NCBI RefSeq assembly: GCF_018502625.1 | Contig: NZ_CP075566.1 | Span: forward strand, 1,431,001 to 1,495,000 | From: Pseudomonas hormoni | GTDB taxonomy: Bacteria; Pseudomonadota; Gammaproteobacteria; Pseudomonadales; Pseudomonadaceae | Reading direction: 5' to 3' | Length of the DNA: 64,000 nt | In this document: in pieces, positions 1 to 9,303 of the stretch | Layout of the letters: every line of letters begins with the position of its first letter | How positions within the stretch are numbered: the stretch's first letter is position 1 | The notes under the pieces: model-generated | What the model was told of the DNA's origin: nothing | Databases searched by the model: none | Seen by the model: only the letters and a program-made list of their open reading frames with translations | Program-made: the position numbers and the translations under genes

Positions 1-280
1 TGCGTTTTACCTGTCACGCAAACACCGTGATTCCTCTGAGTCGGCGTGCCCGATCCCGGCGTCTGTCGGCGAGCTGGGGCGTCTGCCGGACGCGTTTCGT
101 GTGGCGTTGAATGAGCATGTGGAAATGATGGTCGCGCAGTTGGCGGCCAGCCCGGAAGACACCGACAAAGCCCTGGCCGACATGGCCTTGATGGTCGGTG
201 GTCTGGCTCTGGCGCGGGCGCTGGGGCCAGGAGAATTGTCCGATCGATTGCTGCGTGCCGCCAAGTCGGCGGTGTTATGA
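1..280 (+). CDS. TetR/AcrR family regulator, C-terminal part (cut by window edge)
   Basis: Open frame running in from the left edge (first full codon at base 2) to a TGA at 278-280. About 92 residues are visible, starting AFYLSRKHRD and containing a Cys-Pro segment, as in the C-terminal ligand-binding domain of many TetR-type repressors. The DNA-binding N-terminus is outside the window, so the family call rests on the C-terminal pattern only. It lies 31 bp upstream of the alpha/beta hydrolase on the same strand and may be co-transcribed with it. Confidence 0.6.
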   Translation, partial: AFYLSRKHRDSSESACPIPASVGELGRLPDAFRVALNEHVEMMVAQLAASPEDTDKALADMALMVGGLALARALGPGELSDRLLRAAKSAVL

Positions 281-311
281 CCTGAAGGCAATGGCCTGAG
301 GAGTGAGAGCG

Positions 312-1145
312 ATGAGCACGTTAAAGTGGGTTCGTGGCGTTAATGGCACCTTGGGCTGGTTTGCACCGAAACTGGTCGCGAGCAAAATGCGACTGGCATT
401 CATGACGCCGCGGGATCTGCCGCCGCGTGACTGGGAATTGCCGCTGCTGGCGAAATCCGAGCGCATCACTTTACGTTTCGGCCTGTCGGCGTTGCGCTGG
501 GGACAAGGCCCGGCGGTGTTGCTGATGCACGGTTGGGAGGGCCGGCCGACGCAGTTTGCCAGTCTGATCACCGCGCTGGTGGATGCCGGTTACACCGTCG
601 TTGCGCTGGACGGCCCTGCGCATGGTCGCTCACCGGGCAATGAAGCAAATGTCGTGCTGTTCGCCCGGGCCATGCTCGAGGCCGCCGCCGAGTTGCCGCC
701 ACTGCAGGCGGTCATCGGTCACTCGATGGGCGGTGCCAGCGCCATGCTCGCCGTCCAGTTGGGGTTGCGCACTGAAACCCTGGTGACGATTGCTGCGCCG
801 GCGCGGATTCTCGGGGTGCTGCGTGGTTTCGCTCGCTATGTGCGACTGCCGCCAAAAGCTCGTTCGGCGTTCATTCGCCAGGTCGAAAAAGACGTCGGCA
901 TGCGCGCCGCTGCACTGGATGTCTCGCACTATCAACTCGACATGCCTGGGCTGATCGTTCACGCCGAAGACGACTGCTTCGTTCCGGTCAAGGAATCCCA
1001 ACTGATCAATGAAGCCTGGTTCGACAGCCGTCTGTTGCGACTGGAAGAGGGTGGTCATCAACGGGTATTGGCTGACCCTCGGGTGATTGATGGCGTGTTA
1101 TCACTGCTGGCCGGCCGCAGCCTGCAATCGCGCCAATCGGCCTGA
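312..1145 (+). CDS. alpha/beta hydrolase
   Basis: A 277-residue alpha/beta-hydrolase fold protein, probably cytoplasmic (no signal peptide). The oxyanion-hole motif HGWEG is near residues 73-77, the nucleophile elbow GHSMGG at 136-141 (Ser138), the acidic residue in HAEDD near 220, and the catalytic His in GGHQR near 249, so the triad is complete. The start is the ATG at 312, which has a TGAGGAG Shine-Dalgarno 8 bases upstream; an in-frame GTG at 303 lies inside that SD and is unlikely. Substrate is not predictable from sequence. It follows a TetR-type regulator, which could control it. Confidence 0.85.
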   Translation: MSTLKWVRGVNGTLGWFAPKLVASKMRLAFMTPRDLPPRDWELPLLAKSERITLRFGLSALRWGQGPAVLLMHGWEGRPTQFASLITALVDAGYTVVALDGPAHGRSPGNEANVVLFARAMLEAAAELPPLQAVIGHSMGGASAMLAVQLGLRTETLVTIAAPARILGVLRGFARYVRLPPKARSAFIRQVEKDVGMRAAALDVSHYQLDMPGLIVHAEDDCFVPVKESQLINEAWFDSRLLRLEEGGHQRVLADPRVIDGVLSLLAGRSLQSRQSA

Positions 1146-1193
1146 GCATCCGTTACACTGCCCCGGTCGACATAATCTGACCGGGAGTGGGGC

Positions 1194-1631
1194 ATGGGCT
1201 GGGATCGGGCAACGCCATTTATCATCGATCTGGAAGTGGGCGCCGAGGACATCGACGGGCTGGGTCACGCGAATAACGCGGTGTACGTGACCTGGCTCGA
1301 GCGCTGCGCCTGGCGTCACTCTCAGCGACTGGGTCTGGATCTGGTCGAGTATCGGCGGCTGGATCGGGCGATGGCGGTGGTGCGGCACGAGATCGATTAC
1401 CTGGCCGCGGCCTACGAGGGCGATGAGTTGCAGCTGGCGACCTGGATCGTCGATTGGGATCAGCGTCTGAAAATGACCCGGCACTTCCAGCTGAAACGTC
1501 CCAGCGACAACACCACGTTGCTGCGGGCGCAAACCACGTTTGTCTGTATCGAATTGTCCACGGGCAGGCCCAAGCGCATGCCTGCAGAGTTCATTGAAGG
1601 CTATGGCCCGGCGTTGCAAGTTGCGAGCTGA
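1194..1631 (+). CDS. acyl-CoA thioesterase, 4HBT hotdog family
   Basis: A 145-residue single hotdog-fold protein. The N-terminal motif DGLGHANNAVY (about residues 21-31) is the 4-hydroxybenzoyl-CoA thioesterase/YbgC-type active-site segment with its conserved Asp and the GH-NN pair. Length is typical for the family. It most likely hydrolyses an acyl-CoA thioester in the cytoplasm; the acyl chain is not predictable. The ATG at 1194 has a purine-rich GGGAG-type site upstream. It stands 48 bp after the hydrolase and is followed by a REPIN. Confidence 0.82.
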   Translation: MGWDRATPFIIDLEVGAEDIDGLGHANNAVYVTWLERCAWRHSQRLGLDLVEYRRLDRAMAVVRHEIDYLAAAYEGDELQLATWIVDWDQRLKMTRHFQLKRPSDNTTLLRAQTTFVCIELSTGRPKRMPAEFIEGYGPALQVAS

Positions 1632-1638
1632 CACGGTC

Positions 1639-1734
1639 CTGTGGCGAGGGAGCTTGCTCCCGTTGGACCGCGAAGCGGTCCCCTGCAATGGAGAGTGCTG
1701 CGCACTCTAACGGGAGCAAGCTCCCTCGCCACAG
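1639..1734. repeat. REPIN (inverted pair of REP palindromes)
   Basis: Two copies of a REP containing GAGGGAGCTTGCTCCC face each other as an inverted pair (outer ends CTGTGG and CCACAG). The spacer adds two small hairpins, GACCGCGAAGCGGTC and AGAGTGCTGCGCACTCT. It lies between two same-strand genes, as is usual for Pseudomonas REPINs, and may also act as a weak transcript end. Confidence 0.85.
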
Positions 1735-1803
1735 AGGTATGAACAAGTCTTTCGACAGGGAATCCAGTAAACTGCCGCACGTTTTTCGTCGAGTGTGTTT
1801 TTC

Positions 1804-2763
1804 ATGCAAATTGCTTTGGCACCCATGGAGGGGTTGGTCGACAACATCCTGCGGGACGTGCTGACCCGTGTGGGCGGTATCGATTGGTGCGTGACCGAGT
1901 TCATCCGGATCAACGATCAGTTGCTCACGCCTGCCTATTTCCACAAGTTCGGTCCTGAACTGCTGACGGGTGCGCGCACCGCGTCTGGCGTGCCGTTGCG
2001 CGTGCAGCTGTTGGGTTCCGATCCGGTGTGCCTGGCGGAAAACGCCGCGCTGGCCTGCGAGCTGGGGTCCGAAGTCATCGACCTGAACTTCGGTTGCCCG
2101 GCCAAGACCGTCAACAAGTCGCGCGGTGGGGCGGTGTTGCTCAAAGAGCCCGAGCTTCTGAACCAGATCGTCGAGCATGTCCGTCGCGCCGTTCCAGCGC
2201 ACATTCCGGTCACCGCGAAAATGCGTCTTGGCTTCGACAGCCCTGACGGTTCGCTGGTCTGCGCCACGGCCCTGGCCGAAGGCGGCGCGGAACACATCGT
2301 GGTGCATGCACGGACCAAGATGGATGGTTACAAGCCACCAGCGCATTGGGAGTGGATTCCCCGGGTGCAGGACGTGGTCAAGGTGCCGGTGTTCGCCAAT
2401 GGTGATATCTGGAGCGTTGAAGACTGGCGCCGTTGCCGCGAAATCAGCGGTGTGGAGGACATCATGCTCGGTCGCGGGCTGGTGTCGCGTCCGGACCTGG
2501 CCCGGCAAATCGCTGCCGCCCGTGCCGGTGAAGAAGTGGTCGAAATGAGCTGGGCCGAACTGCTGCCGCTGATTCAGGACTTCTGGTTGCAGGCCAAGGC
2601 ACAGATGACACCCCGCCAGTCGCCCGGTCGCCTGAAGCAGTGGCTGGCCATGCTGACGCGCAATTATCCCGAAGCGGTGGCGCTGTTCACCGTCCTGCGT
2701 CGTGAAACCGAACTGGATCAGGTTTCGCGTTTGCTGGGTTTGCAGGTAGCTGAAGCGGCCTGA
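1804..2763 (+). CDS. dusC: tRNA-dihydrouridine(16) synthase
   Basis: A 319-residue FMN-dependent tRNA-dihydrouridine synthase, reducing uridine in the tRNA D-loop. It begins [13 protein letters not shown], the FMN-binding start of the family, and has the catalytic cysteine at about residue 98 in [18 protein letters not shown] later AKMRLG and HARTKMDGY are further Dus motifs. The DusC subgroup (U16) is assigned from overall resemblance to Pseudomonas DusC. The ATG at 1804 is preferred over the GTG three codons upstream because it gives the family's usual N-terminus. Confidence 0.9.
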   Translation: MQIALAPMEGLVDNILRDVLTRVGGIDWCVTEFIRINDQLLTPAYFHKFGPELLTGARTASGVPLRVQLLGSDPVCLAENAALACELGSEVIDLNFGCPAKTVNKSRGGAVLLKEPELLNQIVEHVRRAVPAHIPVTAKMRLGFDSPDGSLVCATALAEGGAEHIVVHARTKMDGYKPPAHWEWIPRVQDVVKVPVFANGDIWSVEDWRRCREISGVEDIMLGRGLVSRPDLARQIAAARAGEEVVEMSWAELLPLIQDFWLQAKAQMTPRQSPGRLKQWLAMLTRNYPEAVALFTVLRRETELDQVSRLLGLQVAEAA

Positions 2764-2784
2764 AAAAAAATCTGAAATCAATCT

Positions 2785-2813
2785 CTTGAAAAGCAATCAG
2801 CGGTCCCTATTTA
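2785..2813 (+). promoter_or_regulatory. sigma-32 heat-shock promoter of ibpA
   Basis: CTTGAAA at 2785-2791 and CCCTATTTA at 2805-2813, separated by 13 bases. This matches the sigma-32 consensus (CTTGAAA, 11-16 bases, CCCCATNTA) in all but one position and lies about 70 bp upstream of the small heat-shock gene. Confidence 0.85.
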
Positions 2814-2886
2814 GGGATTACGCGATGCCGAATTCGGGTCGCGGAGACAAAAAACTTGCTGATTGTTTTCAGGAGATTGAATCATG
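2814..2886 (+). promoter_or_regulatory. probable ROSE-type RNA thermometer in the ibpA leader
   Basis: The leader folds into a first hairpin (CGCGA with TCGCG around the palindrome CCGAATTCGG, 2821-2843). A second hairpin pairs TTGCT at 2856-2860 with the Shine-Dalgarno AGGAG at 2871-2875. The U-U-G-C-U against A-G-G-A-G pairing with an internal G-G opposition is the signature of ROSE elements known before Pseudomonas ibpA. At low temperature the SD would be masked; heat would open it. Confidence 0.72.
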
Positions 2887-3330
2887 ACTACTGCATTTTC
2901 CCTGGCTCCACTGTTCCGTTCCTCGGTAGGCTTCGACCGTTTCAACGACCTGTTCGAAACCGCCCTGCGCAACGAGCCAGGCAGCACCTACCCACCTTAC
3001 AACGTGGAAAAACACGGTGATGATCAATACCGCATCGTCGTGGCGGCGGCCGGTTTCCAGGAAGAAGACCTGGACCTGCAAGTCGAGAAGGGTGTGCTGA
3101 CCATCAGTGGCGGCAAACGTGACGCGACTGAAGGCGTGACCTTCCTGCATCAAGGCATCGCCCAGCGCGCGTTCAAACTGTCGTTCCGCCTGGCCGATCA
3201 TATCGAGATCAAGGCCGCCGACCTGCGCAACGGTCTGCTGAACATCGACCTGCTGCGCATCGTTCCGGAAGAGGCGAAAGCCAAACGTATCCCGATCAAC
3301 GGGACACAAAAACCAGCGCTGCAGCACTAA
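2884..3330 (+). CDS. ibpA: small heat-shock protein, Hsp20/IbpA family
   Basis: A 148-residue Hsp20 protein that binds unfolding polypeptides and holds them for DnaK/ClpB refolding. The alpha-crystallin domain covers about residues 35-130 (YRIVVAAAGFQEEDLDLQVE, then GIAQRAFKLSFRLADHIE), and the N-terminus MTTAFSLAPLFRSSVGFDRF is IbpA-like. The ATG at 2884 has AGGAG eight bases upstream. Regulation is visible in the sequence: a sigma-32 promoter and a ROSE-like leader. A strong terminator follows directly. Confidence 0.93.
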   Translation: MTTAFSLAPLFRSSVGFDRFNDLFETALRNEPGSTYPPYNVEKHGDDQYRIVVAAAGFQEEDLDLQVEKGVLTISGGKRDATEGVTFLHQGIAQRAFKLSFRLADHIEIKAADLRNGLLNIDLLRIVPEEAKAKRIPINGTQKPALQH

Positions 3331-3342
3331 GGCTGGGCAATG

Positions 3343-3369
3343 AAAAGGGCGCCAATGGCGCCCTTTTTT
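3343..3369 (+). terminator. rho-independent terminator of ibpA
   Basis: GGGCGCC, loop AAT, GGCGCCC, then a run of six T. It starts 12 bp after the ibpA stop codon. Confidence 0.85.
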
Positions 3370-3379
3370 GTGCCTTGTC

Positions 3380-3483
3380 CCCTGTATGAGCGAGCTTGCT
3401 CGCGATGGACTTCGGGGCTCGTTTATCCAGAAAATGAGCGTCATCGTTAACGTTCATCGCGAGCAAGCTCGCTCCTACACGGG
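3380..3483. repeat. REPIN (inverted REP pair)
   Basis: An outer pair of GAGCGAGCTTGCTCGCGATG and its inverse CATCGCGAGCAAGCTCGCTC flanks a 45-50 base spacer. It lies between convergent ibpA and the GGDEF-EAL gene. The REP core differs from the copy at 1639 (GCGAGCTTGCTCGC rather than GGGAGCTTGCTCCC). Confidence 0.83.
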
Positions 3484-3489
3484 TTCGTG

Positions 3490-6400
3490 TTATTTCAGGA
3501 GTTTCTGGAACGCCTCCACCGGCAACGGCGAGCTGTGCAAATACCCCTGATAAAAATGGCAGCCCAGCCCCTGCAAGAATTCAAGCTGCTCCGGGGTCTC
3601 CACCCCTTCGGCAATCACTTTCAATTCCAGGCTGCGGGCCATGGCGACGATGGCGCGGATGATCTCGGCGTCGTTGGGGTCGGTGGTGGCGTCGCGGATG
3701 AATGACTGGTCGATTTTCAGCGTGTCGACCGGCAGTCGCTTGAGGTAGGTCAGCGAGGAATAACCGGTGCCGAAGTCGTCCATGGCGAAGCTCACGCCGA
3801 GTTTTTTCAGGCGACGCATTTTGCTGATGGTGTCTTCCAGATTCTGGATGACGATGCCTTCGGTGATTTCCAGTTTCAGCAGCGAGCAGGGGAGGCCGTG
3901 GCTGACGAGGCTGTGTTCGATGCGCTCGACGAAGTCGTTCTGGCGGAATTGCCGCGGACTGATGTTCACGCACAGGCTGAAATTCAACGGGTCGATCAGG
4001 CCCTTGGCGATCAACCGTTTGAAGGCCGCGCATACTTCGTCGACGATCCAGGTGCCGACCTCCAGAATCAACCCGCTGTCTTCCAGCACCTTGATGAATT
4101 CGGTGGGCGATTGGGCGCCGAGCTCCGGATGGCTCCAGCGCACCAGCGCTTCGGCACCGACGATACGGTTGTCGCGAGCGTCTACCTGCGGCTGGTAATG
4201 CACCTCGAACTCGCCCCGGGAAAGGGCCAGGCGCAAGTCGGTTTCCATGCGCAGGCGTTCACTGGCGGCCTTCTGCATGGTGTTGTGGTACATCTGCGTG
4301 GTGTTGCGCCCGGAATCCTTGGCCCGATAAAGCGCGATGTCGGCGCGTTTAAGCAAATCGGTCGGGGTCGAGCCGTGATCGGGAATCAGCGCGATGCCGA
4401 TACTCGGCGTCACTTGCAGGCGTTGACCATCAAGGAACATCGGCTCGGACAGCAGTTCGCGCAAGGTGTCCGCGAGGTCGCGGACCTGGGCGCTGACTTC
4501 ATTGCGTGAACCTTCCAGACCGCTCAGCAACACCACGAATTCGTCGCCGCCGAGTCGCGCGACGGTGTCTTCCATGCGCACGCTGGCTTCAAGGCGGGCG
4601 GTGATGATCTTCAGCACCGTGTCGCCCACCGGGTGGCCGAGCGAGTCGTTGATGTGCTTGAAGTGGTCGAGATCGAGAAACATCAGGGCGCCACGCAGGT
4701 TGTGGCGTTTGAGCAGGGCGATCTGCTGGCTCAGGCGGTCCATCAACAGTGCGCGGTTGGGCAGGTTGGTCAGCGGGTCGTGGTAGGCCAGGTGACGGAT
4801 CTGCGCTTCGGCGTTTTTCAGCAGGCTGACGTCCCGCGCGGTCAGCAGCAGGCAAGCAGTTTCGTTGAGCGTGATCGGTTCCACCGAGACTTCGACGGTC
4901 AGCAGTTCGCCGCGCTTGTTGCGGCCGAGCATCTCCTGGTGATGCACCCGGCCCTTGATCTGTAGCTCGGCCAGCAGCGCCGAGCGTTGTTTTTCTTCGG
5001 CCCAGATGCCGACCTGGTACACCGTGCGGCCGACCACTTCATCGGCGCGATAGCCGGTCAGGCGGCAGAAACCATCGTTGACCTCCAGATAGCGCCCGGT
5101 GTCGCGTTCGGTGATGGTGATGGCGTCGGGACTGGAGTGGAAAGCCTTGGCGAACTTCTCTTCGCTGGCCTTGAGCGCCGCTTCCGAGCGTTGTTGCTGG
5201 GTGATGTCGCGCAAGGTGGTCACGATACACGGCTGGTCGCCGACGCTGATCTGGCGGCTGGAAATCACGCAGGTCAGCGATTGACCGTCCTTGTGCTGAA
5301 CGAGGATGGCGACGTTGTTCAGGCCTTGTTCGCGGATGACTTGTTCGATCCGGCGCAGGCTTTTTGCCGACGCGTCCCACAGGCCGATTTCGTCGGCGCT
5401 GCGACCAATCACCTCGGCGGTGCTCCAGCCGAAGGTCTGGGTGAAACTGGAGTTGATTTCGATGAACTGGCCGGTGTCCTGGCGGGTGACGCAGATCGGG
5501 TCCGGACTGACCTGGAACAGGGTGGCAAATTTCTCTTCGGAGGCGACCAGCATCTGCTCGCGCTCGACCTGATCCGTAATGTCGAGCAAGGTGCCGGCCA
5601 TGCGCACCGGCACGCCGTTATCATCGCGGTAGAGGCGGGCGCGGCTTTCCAGGTAGCGCGAAGTGCCGTCCTCCAGCTGTACGCGGTAGGTCAACTGATA
5701 GTTGCCCGCCGGACCTTCGCGCAGGCTGCGATAGGCATCGCGCATGCTGTCGCGCTCTTCGCCGGGCACGCCTTCGAAAAACGCTTCGAAGGATTCATGG
5801 AACGGTTTGGGTTCCAGCCCGTGCAACTGGGCGGCCCGGGCCGAGCCATAGAGCATGCCGCTGGGAATGTGCCAGTCCCAGGTGCCGAGTTGCGCCGAAT
5901 CCAGCGCCAGATCGAGGCGCTCCTGGCTGTCTTTCAGGGCGAGTTCGGCGGCCTTGCGTTCGGTGGTGTCGAGGAAGGTACTGAGCAGATAGGGCTGGCC
6001 CTCGAGTTCGACTTTTTGCGCGCTGAGGATGCCGTCGTGGATCTGGCCATTGCTGGCGCGGAACTGCACTTCCATGCTGATCAGCTCGCCTTTGGCCTTG
6101 GTCGCCTTGACCAGTTTTTCGCGTTGTTCCGGGTGCACCCACAGGCCCAGTTCTATCGTGGTGCGGCCAATTGCGTTCTGCACCGGCCAGCCGAACAGGC
6201 TTTCGAAATACTGGTTGGCCTCGGTGATCAGCCCGTCTTCCTGGCGGGTCAGAAGTACCATGTTCGGACACAGGTGAAACAGCGTCGCGAAACGTTTTTC
6301 CGAGCTGCTCAGCGCCTGTTCGCGCTGGCGCTGGTGGGTGATTTCGCGGATCACCCCGATCATGCGCGGCCGACCGTGTTTATCCGGCAGCAAACTGCCA

Positions 6401-6768
6401 TTGATCTCCAGCCAGTGAAGGCTGCCATCGGGCCAGCGAATGCGGTGGTGCATTGCCTGCTCCAGCGGAGCGCCGGCAATCACGGCGTGGAACGCGCGAA
6501 TGGTTTTGGCCCGGTCTTCGGGCGGCAGCAGGTCGAGGTATTCCAGGTCGGCCGGCAATGGCTGCCGGGGATCGAAGCCGAACAAAGCCTGCGTACCCCG
6601 CGACCAACTGATCTGCCCGCGCTCGATGTCCCAATACCAGGCGCCCAGACGTGCTCCGTTGAGGGCGGCCAGCAACTGCGGCGCGCTTTCCCAACTCTGC
6701 TCGGACCGTTTCGGGTCAAGCGCCTGTATACGTGGCATCGGCGGAATACGGTCAACAGATTTCGGCAT
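3490..6768 (-). CDS. sensor diguanylate cyclase/phosphodiesterase with five PAS domains
   Basis: A 1092-residue cytoplasmic c-di-GMP turnover protein without membrane segments. Five PAS modules lie at about residues 32-145, 157-270, 285-400, 412-525 and 537-650, several closed by a D-T/I-T linker (e.g. LDTTERK, LLDITDQ, LRDITQQ). A GGDEF domain follows, with intact RLGGDEF at 740-744 and an inhibitory I-site RMED at 731-734. The EAL domain (about 840-1090) has EALVRW, NISPRQF, EITEG, DDFGTGYSSL and AEGVE all intact. Both activities are therefore possible; the net direction cannot be told. Stand-alone gene between a REPIN and a LysR gene. Confidence 0.92.
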   Translation of the reverse strand: MPKSVDRIPPMPRIQALDPKRSEQSWESAPQLLAALNGARLGAWYWDIERGQISWSRGTQALFGFDPRQPLPADLEYLDLLPPEDRAKTIRAFHAVIAGAPLEQAMHHRIRWPDGSLHWLEINGSLLPDKHGRPRMIGVIREITHQRQREQALSSSEKRFATLFHLCPNMVLLTRQEDGLITEANQYFESLFGWPVQNAIGRTTIELGLWVHPEQREKLVKATKAKGELISMEVQFRASNGQIHDGILSAQKVELEGQPYLLSTFLDTTERKAAELALKDSQERLDLALDSAQLGTWDWHIPSGMLYGSARAAQLHGLEPKPFHESFEAFFEGVPGEERDSMRDAYRSLREGPAGNYQLTYRVQLEDGTSRYLESRARLYRDDNGVPVRMAGTLLDITDQVEREQMLVASEEKFATLFQVSPDPICVTRQDTGQFIEINSSFTQTFGWSTAEVIGRSADEIGLWDASAKSLRRIEQVIREQGLNNVAILVQHKDGQSLTCVISSRQISVGDQPCIVTTLRDITQQQRSEAALKASEEKFAKAFHSSPDAITITERDTGRYLEVNDGFCRLTGYRADEVVGRTVYQVGIWAEEKQRSALLAELQIKGRVHHQEMLGRNKRGELLTVEVSVEPITLNETACLLLTARDVSLLKNAEAQIRHLAYHDPLTNLPNRALLMDRLSQQIALLKRHNLRGALMFLDLDHFKHINDSLGHPVGDTVLKIITARLEASVRMEDTVARLGGDEFVVLLSGLEGSRNEVSAQVRDLADTLRELLSEPMFLDGQRLQVTPSIGIALIPDHGSTPTDLLKRADIALYRAKDSGRNTTQMYHNTMQKAASERLRMETDLRLALSRGEFEVHYQPQVDARDNRIVGAEALVRWSHPELGAQSPTEFIKVLEDSGLILEVGTWIVDEVCAAFKRLIAKGLIDPLNFSLCVNISPRQFRQNDFVERIEHSLVSHGLPCSLLKLEITEGIVIQNLEDTISKMRRLKKLGVSFAMDDFGTGYSSLTYLKRLPVDTLKIDQSFIRDATTDPNDAEIIRAIVAMARSLELKVIAEGVETPEQLEFLQGLGCHFYQGYLHSSPLPVEAFQKLLK

Positions 6769-6834
6769 TGGCAGGCCTTGGGCTGAATTGGGCGTTAGGC
6801 ACAGGATTTCGCGGCTCTATAGGAGTAGCACAAG

Positions 6835-7725
6835 TTAGCCTTGAGTCCCTGGCAGATCGATTTGTGCATCCAGCAAGGCCATAAAAGCCCGTGCTGCGTT
6901 CGACAGCGTCCGTTCGGTGTGCAAGATATAGCCTAGCTGGCGAGACAGTTGTATGCCCGGCAAAGGTATTCGTGCAACTTGATCGTCGAGCATGGTGCGC
7001 GGCAACACGCTCCAGGCCAGGCCGATCGAGACCATCATCTTGATGGTTTCCAGATAATTCGTGCTCATGGCGATGTTCGGCGTCAAGCCTTGCGCTTCGA
7101 ACAGGCGCTGGACGATGTGGTGAGTAAAGGTGTTGCCGCCGGGAAACACGGCCGGATGCAGGGCGATGTCCGCCAGGTTGACCGCGCCATTGCTGATCAG
7201 TGAATGCTCCGGCGCGACCACGAAATCCAGCGGGTCGTCCCACACCGGCGTGGCCTTGACCAATGCGTGGGGCTCCGGCGCGAGGGTGATGACGGCAAGC
7301 TCGGCGCGACCATGGAGGATTTCTTCGTAGGCCACTTCCGAATCGAGGAACTGAATATCCAGCGCGACTTGTGGGTAGCGGCGGGTGAACTCCCTTAATA
7401 AGGGCGGCAAACGGTGCAGGCCGATGTGGTGACTGGTGGCCAGGGTCAGGCGGCCGCTGACTTCACCGGTCAGGTTGGTCAGGGCGCGGCGGGTGTCGTC
7501 CAGCACGTTCAGAATCTGATAAGCCCGCGGCAGCAGGGCGCGACCGGCTTCGGTCAGACCGACTTCGCGGCCCAGGCGGTCAAACAGGCGCACCTTCAAT
7601 TGCTGCTCCAGCCCGGCAATGCGTTTGCTGATCGCCGGTTGCGTCAGGTGCAACCGTTCACCGGCACCGGAGAAGCTTCCGGTCTCGGCGATGGCAATAA
7701 AAGCATTGAGGTTGGCGAGGTCCAT
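6835..7725 (-). CDS. LysR-family regulator divergent from leuC
   Basis: A 296-residue LysR-type transcription factor. The winged helix-turn-helix is at about residues 1-60 (LNAFIAIAETGSFSGAGERL, then LTQPAISKRIAGLE), followed by the periplasmic-binding-like effector domain. It is transcribed away from leuC across a 148-bp gap with a LysR-type box, so a role in leucine biosynthesis control is likely; the effector is not shown by the sequence. In Pseudomonas a LysR gene next to leuC is a conserved arrangement. Confidence 0.88.
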   Translation of the reverse strand: MDLANLNAFIAIAETGSFSGAGERLHLTQPAISKRIAGLEQQLKVRLFDRLGREVGLTEAGRALLPRAYQILNVLDDTRRALTNLTGEVSGRLTLATSHHIGLHRLPPLLREFTRRYPQVALDIQFLDSEVAYEEILHGRAELAVITLAPEPHALVKATPVWDDPLDFVVAPEHSLISNGAVNLADIALHPAVFPGGNTFTHHIVQRLFEAQGLTPNIAMSTNYLETIKMMVSIGLAWSVLPRTMLDDQVARIPLPGIQLSRQLGYILHTERTLSNAARAFMALLDAQIDLPGTQG

Positions 7726-7742
7726 TTATGTATTCCAGTTGG

Positions 7743-7757
7743 TTATCCAAAGCATAA
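7743..7757. promoter_or_regulatory. candidate LysR-type operator between lysR gene and leuC
   Basis: TTAT, seven bases, ATAA: an interrupted dyad of the T-N11-A class bound by LysR proteins, lying 18 bp upstream of the LysR start codon and 116 bp before leuC. Assignment is from position and symmetry only. Confidence 0.45.
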
Positions 7758-7873
7758 AAAATATGAATTTGAGTTATTTAATGTAACCCCCTAGGATCGA
7801 CCTCACAAGCCAAAGGGTTATTGAACTGTTCAGAACCCGGGGCATAGAAACAAGCTGATGAGGAAACCGTCTG

Positions 7874-9292
7874 ATGGCCGGCAAAACGCTCTACGACAAG
7901 CTCTGGGATTCGCATTTGGTCAAACAGCGCGACGATGGCTCTGCGCTGATCTACATCGATCGTCACATCATCCATGAAGTGACCTCGCCGCAAGCCTTTG
8001 AAGGCCTGCGTCTGGCCGGGCGCAAGCCTTGGCGCATCGATGCCAACATCGCGACCCCGGACCACAACGTACCGACCACGCCGGAGCGCAAGGGCGGCAT
8101 TGACGCCATTGTCGACCAGGTCTCGCGTCTGCAGGTTCAGACCCTCGACGACAACTGCGACGAATATGGCATCGTCGAATTCAAGATGAATGATGTGCGT
8201 CAAGGCATCGTTCACGTGATCGGCCCGGAGCAGGGCGCGACCTTGCCGGGCATGACCGTGGTCTGCGGCGACTCCCACACCTCGACCCACGGCGCATTCG
8301 GCGCTTTGGCTCACGGTATCGGCACCTCCGAGGTCGAGCACGTGCTCGCCACCCAGTGCCTGGTCGCCAAGAAAATGAAGAATATGCTGGTGTCCGTCGA
8401 AGGCAAATTGCAGTTCGGCGTGACCGCCAAGGACATCGTTCTCGCGGTCATTGGCAAGATCGGTACCGCTGGCGGTAACGGCCATGCGATCGAGTTCGCC
8501 GGTAGTGCGATTCGCGATCTGTCTGTTGAAGGCCGCATGACCATCTGCAACATGTCCATCGAGGCCGGCGCTCGCGTAGGCCTGGTGGCGGCGGATGAAA
8601 AAACCGTGGCGTACGTGAAGGGTCGTCCATTTGCTCCGAAAGGTGCGGAATGGGACTTGGCCGTCGAAGCCTGGAAAGACTTGGTGACCGATAAAGACGC
8701 CAAATTCGACACCATCGTCGAACTCGATGCGACCCAGATCAAACCGCAAGTCAGCTGGGGCACCTCGCCCGAGATGGTGTTGGCTGTTGACCAGAACGTT
8801 CCCGATCCTGCGAAGGAAATGGACCTGGTCAAGCGCGGTTCCATCGAGCGCGCGTTGAAATACATGGGGCTGACCGCCAATCAGGCGATCACCGACATTC
8901 AGCTGGACCGCGTGTTCATCGGTTCCTGCACCAACTCGCGGATCGAAGACCTGCGCGCTGCAGCCGTCATCGCCAAGGGCCGCAAAGTGGCTTCGACCAT
9001 CAAGCAGGCCATCGTGGTGCCGGGCTCGGGCCTGGTGAAGGCGCAGGCCGAGTCGGAAGGTCTGGACAAGATTTTCCTCGACGCCGGTTTTGAATGGCGC
9101 GAGCCGGGTTGCTCGATGTGCCTGGCGATGAACCCGGACCGTTTGGAGTCGGGCGAGCATTGCGCATCGACCTCCAACCGTAACTTCGAAGGCCGTCAGG
9201 GCGCCGGTGGTCGTACCCACCTCGTGAGCCCGGCCATGGCCGCCGCCGCCGCGGTGAACGGTCGTTTCGTCGACGTCCGTGAATTGATCTAA
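7874..9292 (+). CDS. leuC: 3-isopropylmalate dehydratase large subunit
   Basis: A 472-residue aconitase-family protein; with LeuD it isomerises 2-isopropylmalate to 3-isopropylmalate in leucine biosynthesis. The 4Fe-4S ligands are visible as the Cys in [12 protein letters not shown] and the pair in [13 protein letters not shown], and [13 protein letters not shown] is the substrate loop. It starts [14 protein letters not shown], the usual N-terminus. leuD begins 11 bp after its stop, with an AGGAG site in between, so the two subunits are co-expressed. Confidence 0.97.
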   Translation: MAGKTLYDKLWDSHLVKQRDDGSALIYIDRHIIHEVTSPQAFEGLRLAGRKPWRIDANIATPDHNVPTTPERKGGIDAIVDQVSRLQVQTLDDNCDEYGIVEFKMNDVRQGIVHVIGPEQGATLPGMTVVCGDSHTSTHGAFGALAHGIGTSEVEHVLATQCLVAKKMKNMLVSVEGKLQFGVTAKDIVLAVIGKIGTAGGNGHAIEFAGSAIRDLSVEGRMTICNMSIEAGARVGLVAADEKTVAYVKGRPFAPKGAEWDLAVEAWKDLVTDKDAKFDTIVELDATQIKPQVSWGTSPEMVLAVDQNVPDPAKEMDLVKRGSIERALKYMGLTANQAITDIQLDRVFIGSCTNSRIEDLRAAAVIAKGRKVASTIKQAIVVPGSGLVKAQAESEGLDKIFLDAGFEWREPGCSMCLAMNPDRLESGEHCASTSNRNFEGRQGAGGRTHLVSPAMAAAAAVNGRFVDVRELI

Positions 9293-9303
9293 AGGAGCGC
9301 AGC

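Noticed and set aside
4987..6786. A 599-residue open frame on the plus strand
   Set aside because: It is the antisense of the GGDEF-EAL gene, kept open by GC-rich codon bias; no ribosome site or family pattern.
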